A model generated the notes under the pieces. The model worked only from the letters and a program-made list of their open reading frames with translations, ran no database searches and was not told the origin of the DNA. DNA of 47,243 nt, from assembly GCA_036940085.1 (NCBI GenBank), contig JALLBK010000038.1:1-47243 (forward strand), read 5' to 3'. The DNA is from Discostella pseudostelligera (taxonomy: Eukaryota; Bacillariophyta; Thalassiosirophyceae; Thalassiosirales; Thalassiosiraceae). The position numbers were made by a program, and so were the translations under genes. How positions within the stretch are numbered: the stretch's first letter is position 1; every line of letters starts with the position of its first letter. Of the stretch, positions 40,726 through 47,243 are shown piece by piece.

Positions 40726-41175
40726 TCATACCACAATATACCCAATACTCTCACCCCTTCCATAGATTTTAATTGCCACAAATACCCAAAACACCATCAT
40801 ACTCGCACAATAAGTCCAAAATATATTCATCCATGCTGTACTTTGTGTCTTCGAAAGATCTTTTTGTATCACCTTCCAGAATGCAATAACCAATGAGTAG
40901 TTCGCGGCCACCAACATTGATGATACGCATAATGACCATTTCACACCGCGTGTAAACCCATATTTCCTTTCAAATATCACGCATACTATCACGAAGAAGA
41001 AGGTAACTATGCCGAGATCGAGGCGCTTGGTGCGATGTATGTTGAAGCCGGCCCATACCCAACCGATGATTGCGACGGGAAGAATGCATTTGCCGGAACT
41101 GCCATGGGCGCACAGGCCGTACCAAGACAGGATAGAGTAGAGTGGCATGAGGAATGCTCCGATTGGTGAGGGCAT
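40726..41175 (-). CDS. small multi-pass membrane protein, unknown function
   Basis: The frame encodes 149 residues from the ATG at 41175 (MPSPIGAFLMPLYSILSW). It is dominated by about five hydrophobic segments: near the start, around ILPVAIIGWVWAGF, LGIVTFFFVIVCVIF, LCVSSMLVAANYSLVIAF, and MMVFWVFVAIKIYG. Short basic loops (HRTKRLD, ERKYGFTRGVK) and the polar segment QKDLSKTQSTAWMN separate them. No catalytic motif or known family is recognised. The frame is open a further 56 codons upstream. That part is low complexity and overlaps the recurring promoter words TAAGTATCTTTTT and TTTCCCGCCAT, so I prefer the start at 41175. Membrane topology makes a chance frame unlikely, but expression is unproven. 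Confidence 0.55.
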   Translation of the reverse strand: MPSPIGAFLMPLYSILSWYGLCAHGSSGKCILPVAIIGWVWAGFNIHRTKRLDLGIVTFFFVIVCVIFERKYGFTRGVKWSLCVSSMLVAANYSLVIAFWKVIQKDLSKTQSTAWMNIFWTYCASMMVFWVFVAIKIYGRGESIGYIVV

Positions 41176-41634
41176 GATGATGTAGATATTATTGCTTCGT
41201 TTGGTGGTGGTGGTGCACTCAATATTCGACAGGGTGGTGATGGTGATTGTGGTTGCATGTCGGTGCGTGCTGGATGGTCGATGGTCATCTCGTATCTTTT
41301 CCCGCCATATCTTTCTGGCCTTAAGTATCTTTTTACAAGTCACTACCTATCTTTTCTATCTTTCCCGTATCTTTCCGCAAGTCCCTACGTATCTTTTTTC
41401 CCGCCATAATCCTTTAGATCCTCGCCACATCATAGTCGAAGAAGACTAGCTGCCGCCGCCGCCCCAACCAACAATTATGCCATCACGACGTCGCTCATCA
41501 TCATCATCCGTATCACTTTGAGCCATCACTTCAACATCTGCCCTCTTCTCGACCGACCATTATTCATCAATCCATCCCATCACCATCATCATAGATCACA
41601 AGGTCTCCTCTCGTCGCCTTCAAAATCCGCCACG
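41176..41634. promoter_or_regulatory. divergent promoter region of the small membrane gene and MSS51-like gene
   Basis: TTCCCGCC occurs at 41299-41306 and 41398-41405 (both as TTTTCCCGCCAT-like words). TAAGTATCTTTTT is at 41322-41334, with several degenerate copies of GTATCTTT between. The same TAAGTATCTTTTT word is paired upstream of the OXA1 gene. No coding sequence is supported. Confidence 0.45.
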
Positions 41635-42828
41635 ATGACAAGGTTTCGTTGGCATAACCTCTTCTACTCCTCGGTGCATCACAATTTTAGTAGGCTGTCA
41701 ATAGTTAGGAGTCGACAAAATCTGTCAGCCACTCGATTCGTTCGATGCGCAACTCATGCTGTGACTTCGCACAGTGCACCAACATCGCGATGCGAGCACA
41801 AGAGAACATTGGCAAATGGTACTCCCTACGATATGGAACATTGTCCCATCAGGTCATTTGCGAAAAAGTATCCAGAAGCTGCGAGGAAGATTCTAACTAC
41901 ACCATCATTTTCAGCATCGAATTCTTTAGATAAAGCGAGAGATAATCCACTTCTACGACCAGGTGGGACATTAGAACAATATCTCTACTGGCGAGGGTGG
42001 GATCTCAATAGGATACTGAAAATCCACAACCTTGACGACGATGATAAATTGTTACAATCTTCAATTGGACTGTTGAGTCATCCGCTTACATTTCCTTTGA
42101 CACTCGGAAGACATATACGAGCTCTATCTCGTAGGCCTGCTGATGTTGATGATGACGTCGATGATCTCAGCAAAAAGAATCGTCATTTGCGATTATGCTG
42201 TGTAGGTGCACGAGCGGAGTGTACTCTTCCTGACGATTATTGGAGGGAGTTTCTAATTGCTTTGTTTTCCAGCCATCAAGCTAGCAATGATTTGCATGAT
42301 GAATCATTTCACTGCACAATTGACTTTGTTGGTCCTGATGTACCGAGAAACCTCAAATCAAGAACCCTTACTCTTCGTGACAAAGATGATCAGTATGCAA
42401 TGCAAAATGCGAACAATAAGCTGGATTATGATCTCACAATGAATTATTACACATCCTTCCTTCATGAGGTCATGCTCGAGTTTGACACAGTACAACAATT
42501 GATGTTTTGGGATGGATTTGTTCTATTCAATCCTGGATTTGGTCATCCCAATTTACAAAACCAATGGCGATCAACATTGCAATTTCTCCTTGGAACAAGT
42601 AAACCGATCTTAGTAACGGCTCATTCGACTGTGGACGCTGAGAGAGATGGTGAAATTTTAGTGAAGTTGCTATTCGACACTAAATGTCAACATGTACATA
42701 GGAACCCTGTGCAATACATTGAGAATCCATTTGCATCTAGGATGTGCTTCGTTGATCCGTTTCCTGCGTCAGATGAAGGAGTGGCTCACATTGTGCGGCC
42801 CAACCATTCTGAATTCTTGCTTCAATGA
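41635..42828 (+). CDS. MSS51-like C-terminal domain protein, probably mitochondrial
   Basis: The domain is shared by mitochondrial splicing suppressor 51-like proteins and some MYND zinc-finger proteins; its biochemical role is unclear. The single exon encodes 397 residues from the first in-frame ATG (41635). The N terminus (MTRFRWHNLFYSSVHHNFSRLSIVRSR, in part) is rich in Arg, Ser and His and lacks acidic residues, like a mitochondrial presequence. A central block resembles the N-terminal part of such proteins (GGTLEQYLYWRGWDLNRIL). The domain then runs from LRLCCVGARAECTLPDDYW through IDFVGPDVP and LFNPGFGHP to KPILVTAHS and ends with a conserved NPFASRMCFVDPFP segment. No MYND cysteine cluster is present. 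I assign the domain from its order of motifs without a search. Confidence 0.7.
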   Translation: MTRFRWHNLFYSSVHHNFSRLSIVRSRQNLSATRFVRCATHAVTSHSAPTSRCEHKRTLANGTPYDMEHCPIRSFAKKYPEAARKILTTPSFSASNSLDKARDNPLLRPGGTLEQYLYWRGWDLNRILKIHNLDDDDKLLQSSIGLLSHPLTFPLTLGRHIRALSRRPADVDDDVDDLSKKNRHLRLCCVGARAECTLPDDYWREFLIALFSSHQASNDLHDESFHCTIDFVGPDVPRNLKSRTLTLRDKDDQYAMQNANNKLDYDLTMNYYTSFLHEVMLEFDTVQQLMFWDGFVLFNPGFGHPNLQNQWRSTLQFLLGTSKPILVTAHSTVDAERDGEILVKLLFDTKCQHVHRNPVQYIENPFASRMCFVDPFPASDEGVAHIVRPNHSEFLLQ

Positions 42829-43440
42829 ATCACTATTCTTGACTCCGATGTGTCGGATACGAAACTGGAAGACGATCAAGTTTCATTCTTCATCAGACTT
42901 GCGGTTGGTGAATGTGTTATTACTTATGCTTTACAAAGACTGAACATGTGACTAGAATGGATGAAGAGTACGGAAACCTATCGATCCATCCATCAGCCCC
43001 CACTCTAGAGAGCCACCTTCTCATCGAGTGGTTTTACCGCCGCAGCCGGCCGCCAAAGGCATGGCGGGAAGATTGTCATGGCCTACGGATGGATGGATGG
43101 ATGGATGGATGATTTGATGCAGGCAAGAATATTCTTGAAACAAGCAATGAATAAATGTCTACGATCAGATTCCAGCGATGAATCTGATGGCCGGCTGACG
43201 ACGAAACACTACTTTTGAAACAAACTATGAATGGTTGTCAACGAGGCTAATTCCAGCGATGAATCCTGATGGTGTCATTGATTCGAATGGTCGAGGTCAA
43301 TAATAATCACGTTGTGGAGGCACATTGTCATCTCTGGGGAGCGAGTGTGAGCAATATGTGACTGTCTGACATCAATGTTTACATTAAAATTATTGAAAGC
43401 TATTATCTGGGCTCAAAGTAGTAGCCTATCGGAGCAAATC
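42829..43440. repeat. intergenic region with GGAT microsatellite and a degenerate duplication
   Basis: (GGAT)6 lies at 43087-43110. Two related segments of about 60 bases, near 43133-43190 and 43213-43272, share TTGAAACAA and end in TTCCAGCGATGAATC(C)TGATGG. GGCGGGAA (reverse of TTCCCGCC) is at 43063-43070. No gene is supported in these 612 bases between two convergent stops. Confidence 0.5.
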
Positions 43441-45887
43441 CTAGTTTTCTTCGCTATCCTCGTCGCCACGGAGTTGGCGCGTTGCGCTTCCTGTGCAGCC
43501 TTCCGAAGGCTTGAACCCACCCACGGGGGTGCATTTGAGGACGCCTCCCGAGTACTTGCCGCTGCAGCATTGGTTGGTACATTGATTGCTATTAGAGCAA
43601 ACGGACCAGTCGCTTAGCTTGCTAGGCGAGCCAACACAACCTTCCGAAGTCTTGAAACCACCCACTGGGGTGCATTTTAGGACGCCTCCCGAGTACTTGC
43701 CGCTGCAGCATTGGTTGGCACACTGATTGCTGTTGGAGCAAACTGTCCAGTCAGTTAGATAGGACGAAGGAGTGCTGACTGGCTTGACTGTTGGTTTTTT
43801 TGTGGTCGGTTTCTGAGATGGACTGCGGGTTGTTGGTGTAGTTGTCGTGGGAACAGCGAGGCAATTGTTGGGCCTGGATGCGACATGTGTATACATTACT
43901 GCATTTACCCTCCGAGGCTCGTTGCTGACGCCTGGAACAACTGAGTTGGTGTAGCTGGAGGCCAATCTTCGGTCGCCTGATCCGTTGTATGTGCCGCCAA
44001 AGGTGTACGCCATGTTTGACATTCCTCCACTGCAATATTATGATACATGAAAAAAGGTCAGATCACTCAATACCCTCGTGATTCATGCGCAAGGGCAAAG
44101 ACTAATAGAACTTACTTGCACAAGTCACAATGCGACATGAGGGTCGTGCTTCTAGCTAATGGAAGCGTGGCAGGGCAGGAATTTCCACAGTTATCAACAA
44201 GAGGCGAGTAGCCAGATGCGCTATGAGTGTGGTGAGAACCGAAGTTGTGCCCGATTTCATGCATGAACTGAAGTGACAGGAAGAAAGGGGGCATTCAAAG
44301 TATGAGACTGAGATCTAAGCATGAATATCAGATCAATAGATAGTGTAACAATTTGACTCGAAACTTACAACAGAGAAGTCCCAAACAACTGCACTGCTCA
44401 TCTGCGTAAATTTTCCCTGCAATGCCGCACTAAGACCAAAGCCAAAATTAGGGCTGCACAGGGCTCCTACAGAAGCTCTACCCCCACCCAAATTTCTACC
44501 CAGCAACCCGTGATGTAGGTCCGCGTTTGGAAAATGCCACGATGTCCTTCCATTACCATATATGGTAGTCATTCGATTTAAAGCACCGGCGGTGTCAGTA
44601 AATGAAGCATAGATGGAGTTGACGGTAACATGTAGCACGTTGAGATGGGTATCGATTTCTTTCTGTTGGAGGCATCAATGAGAGAAGGTTTAGTTAGTAC
44701 GAGCATGAGCAAAGGAAATAAAATCTTTATCTCTTTGAGTATTCACCTCATACACAGTGTTTGCTCCAGCGAACAACACGTTAATGTAGTTCAGCGTCTG
44801 CGGTCCAGCACCATTGGTGCATGACTCCCCATGCTTGGCACAAAGGTCAAAATCAATTTCGATGTACATATCAACTTGAAACTTGTACCCCGTGGCGGTT
44901 TGAAGCTCACGACGCTTCCCAAGACGGAGTTGGAATTGCGTAATTCATTCTTGATGTCGGTAAGGTCGATACCATCTGTGGTCGAATGATCATGTTCATG
45001 ATGATGAGAGTGATCATGATCATCATGATCGTGATCCTCCTCCTCTTCGAAGAGATGACGGGTGGTAGGTTTCATCGATTTATCATTATCACATTTCCAT
45101 ACCGGGGGGACAAACTCGGCAGCCACGACGACCTCCGACTGTATTTGTGCAAAAGATGTGCAAAGGAAACAGATGAGATGCAACTCACAATAGGAAGCAA
45201 ATGCAATTACAAGAACAAATAGATAATGAACGAACCTTGTTCCCCTTCTCCTGAAAGAAGTTCACATCCTCCCCGTTCCCCTTCTTCACAATACCACTAA
45301 CGTTTCCGGTCTTTTTATCCACAGCAATAATGCCGATAGTATCCTTCTCCTCAGGACTATCCGTGTCGGCAACTAACAACGTTGCCATATAATTCTCGCT
45401 CACAAGCTGGGACGGTCCACCATTGGTAGAGGTGGTCGTAGCCGATGTGATGGCAGGAGTAGCTTCCTTCACATTGATGTAAAAATCACCCGCGTCCCAG
45501 GCTTGTTCCGCGTGGAGTTTGTACTTCGGCTTTTGTTGGTTGCTACCAAAGATATTCACACTGACGTCGTTGGCACGGGCAGCTTGGATTTGATCCGCGA
45601 TTGATTCATCAGATGCAATGGTGAGACGACGGTTGTCGTGGTGGAGGATGGCATCATCGCTAGCGAAGGTGGGCTGGATGGCGGTTACCGCGAGGGTAGA
45701 GAGGATAGTCAAGAACTTTACGGCTCGGCTGGTGGAATTGATGATAATGTCGGTGGTGGTTGGGGAAGCTCAATCGAATTTAATTTGATTGAAATATTTA
45801 TTTATGTGATCATGAACCTTGGCAGAGATCCCATCCACATCATACCCTCCAATGATATGATTACCCCCATTGATTGTTGCGTGCCAT
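43441..45887 (-). CDS. secreted M12-type zinc metalloprotease with C-terminal Cys-rich repeats, apparent frameshift
   Basis: Reprolysin-like metzincin, predicted to be secreted as a zymogen. Six exons: 45887-45865, 45728-45236, 45138-44747, 44662-44369, 44267-44116 and 44029-43441; introns 136, 97, 84, 101 and 86 bases. The 23-base first exon (MARNNQWG) is a model that fits phase and supplies a start before a clear signal peptide (FLTILSTLAVTAIQPTFA). A pro-region with a His/Asp-rich stretch follows. The catalytic domain has the zinc motif HEIGHNFGSHH, split just after an exon boundary, and a Met-turn TLMSHCD. A Thr/Pro/Lys linker leads to two 47-residue repeats, each with cysteines C-x5-C-x3-CC-x10-C-x11-C. 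The third exon changes frame between about 44900 and 44945. One missing base there would restore frame and total codon arithmetic, and would expose a KRR furin-like site before the protease domain. Assembly error or a broken gene are both possible. Confidence 0.75.
43499..43752 (-). repeat. tandem coding repeat, 141-base unit, two copies
   Basis: Units starting at 43499 and 43640 are nearly identical over about 113 bases, offset by exactly 47 codons. They encode the two six-cysteine modules at the C terminus of the metalloprotease. Near identity at the DNA level, including silent positions, points to a recent duplication or gene conversion. Confidence 0.85.
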
Positions 45888-45934
45888 GATCTTGTTCAGA
45901 GATCGAACCCCCAACGGGAACTTGAACAAGATCA
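45887..45934. promoter_or_regulatory. 12-bp inverted repeat at the metalloprotease start codon
   Basis: TGATCTTGTTCA at 45887-45898 is the exact inverse of TGAACAAGATCA at 45923-45934, with a 24-base spacer. In the transcript of the minus-strand gene this would form a hairpin whose last stem base is the A of the predicted AUG. It could regulate translation, or as DNA be a dimer-binding site. The structure is seen; the role is inferred. Confidence 0.6.
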
Positions 45935-47243
45935 ATTATAGGCTGATCATGATCGTCGTGCCGCGGAGCAATCGGCCATAACCGCAATAATATAATCGTG
46001 ATCACATCTCAATAGCTCATTTTGATGGAATTAGCTGTTGATGCCGCAGACGTGGGAAAGTTGGCATCGAAAGCAAACCCAACGGTATAATTGATCAAGA
46101 TCAATATGCTGAATATTCATTAAATCGTCGTGGTCGCGTCGCCAACGGTGCACCGCTTCAAGATCAAGATCACCGCCACTCGGCGCAACCGAGGCCAGAT
46201 TTAAATTTGAATGAATCAAGCGAGAAGAAAGCTGGTGGTGCCGCTGACGCAGAAGGGGTGGCACCTCGACAGCCAAATCTTGATCCCTGCATCATGATAT
46301 CGTAGTAGATACGGTGGTCATGGTTCTGTTTGCTGTTTGGTGCTGTGTGTCGCTGTTGGTTGTTATTCGTTCTTTTACGGTGTTGTGAGCGAGCTTCCTG
46401 CCAGATTTCAAACTACTTCCTCGTGGAAGTCCTGATTGACGGACAGGCTGACGCGGATGAGTCATCATCAACGGACAGACTGTGACTACGTCCAGAAGTG
46501 ATGAGGAGTTATTGTTGCACAGAAGAGCACAGAAGTAAGGCCTACCATCATCTTCAAAGCTCAGAACTACTAGAGCAAACTGGTGGCCTAATGCAACATG
46601 CTGATTATGCACACACCTGATGAGGAACAAGTGAGGAAATGGTGCAGTGGATGATGGTCTTGGATGGTTCGCACATCCAGCCACCATCTGTTTTTCTCTC
46701 AGCATGACTCAGTACTTCCAGGTTCCGAGAAGCCAAAGGGAGAAGGGAGCACCAAGAAGAAGTCAACAACAAGGGTGATGAAGTAAATTGTAAATGGTGA
46801 AAACAAATACCTCTCATTGATAGGGACATCCATGATGATGACCTTGTCATCATCACTACTGAAATGAAATGTGTCTACTATCCATGATACAGCATGTAAG
46901 TGGTAAGTGGTCACCTTGTTCTTGAGGATGCTGAGCTTGTTCTTGAGCTTCTCCTTGTACCTTTAGCTCATGAGTCATGAGGAATCTCTTGCATGGTGAT
47001 GATGAAATCCAAGTGTGAGTGTGAGGTCTGGTGTGTGACATGAGCCCATTGGATACCTTGTAACAATTGTTACAAAGGTGGAGTGTCTGGCCTTCCCAGG
47101 TGCAAGATGTGTAGCTTGAAGCATATCCTGAAAGGATAAGTGTGGTACCAGCTGGAAGAATCCTTCTGGAAGATATTGTCAGCAACTGACATCATCATCA
47201 CCACATACTACCTGAATCCCCACTCCAACTGGAAGATTCAAAG
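45935..47243. other. terminal region without a secure gene; possible partial minus-strand gene at the edge
   Basis: No gene can be called with confidence. A perfect GGACAGAC lies at 46473-46480 and a dyad CTTCCTCGTGGAAG at 46416-46429. The segment TTGATCAAGATCAA near 46091-46104 repeats part of the adjacent hairpin arm. A minus-strand frame at 46856-47185 (about 109 codons; contains CNNCYKV and HTHTWISS) might be an exon: a CTTCCAG acceptor lies just upstream near 47167-47173 and a possible GTAGTATG donor near 47207-47214. Without homology this stays tentative, and the gene would run off the window. Confidence 0.3.

Noticed and set aside
43087..43272. GGAT microsatellite and 60-base duplication considered as a CRISPR or transposon end
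   Set aside because: Only two diverged copies without regular spacers, terminal inverted repeats or a transposase.
45890..45935. GGGGTTCGATCTC on the minus strand considered as a tRNA T arm
   Set aside because: Pairing is mostly wobble, there is no A box or anticodon arm, and the flanks form an unrelated 12-bp hairpin.

Overview
The window reads as nuclear DNA of a eukaryotic alga, most likely a diatom or a related stramenopile with a red-derived complex plastid. The evidence is as follows. Genes are interrupted by short GT-AG introns of 69-136 bases, which I could place by reading-frame continuity. The gene set is purely eukaryotic: EMC1, OXA1-type insertase, DOCK protein, DDHD lipase, ER Hsp70, STE24, PAPS transporter. 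The plastid-type glycerol-3-phosphate acyltransferase starts with a signal peptide followed by an Ala-Phe junction, as in proteins imported into diatom plastids. Lineage is inferred, not proven. No rRNA, tRNA, CRISPR or recognisable transposon was found.

Layout: 1-1331 low-complexity DNA and a promoter; 1332-2625 (+) orphan gene; 2790-6608 (-) EMC1; 6902-8830 (+) OXA1/YidC insertase; 8967-11216 (-) PHD-finger/PWWP-like protein; 11604-14391 (-) oligopeptidase B; 14678-23122 (+) very large DOCK-family protein; 23133-25542 (-) DDHD phospholipase; 26057-27298 (+) SLC35B2-like PAPS transporter; 27470-30389 (-) HYOU1/GRP170-like ER chaperone; 30951-32330 (+) plastid GPAT; 32608-33434 (-) HXXEE-motif membrane protein with an apparent frameshift; 33862-35415 (+) STE24 protease; 36002-38226 (+) orphan with propeller-like repeats; 38330-39931 (-) 3'(2'),5'-bisphosphate nucleotidase; 40726-41175 (-) small membrane orphan; 41635-42828 (+) MSS51 C-terminal-domain protein; 43441-45887 (-) secreted M12-type metalloprotease with an apparent frameshift; 45888-47243 no secure gene.

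Genes mostly alternate in strand, giving shared divergent promoters and tight convergent 3' ends (10 bases between DOCK and DDHD stops). Several genes serve the secretory pathway: EMC1, the Hsp110/170-type chaperone ending in GDEL, STE24 ending in KKSK, and DDHD lipase. Two handle the PAPS/PAP sulfation cycle (PAPS carrier and PAP phosphatase). There is no operon; these links are thematic.

The least explained content is regulatory. Short motifs recur upstream of these genes: TTCCCGCC (12 copies seen), TGMCACGTGGAA, CCAAATC repeats, TAAGTATCTTTTT and GGACAGAC. The metalloprotease is the most unusual gene: a 12-bp hairpin abuts its predicted start codon, it carries a His-rich stretch, and it ends in two nearly identical six-cysteine repeats.
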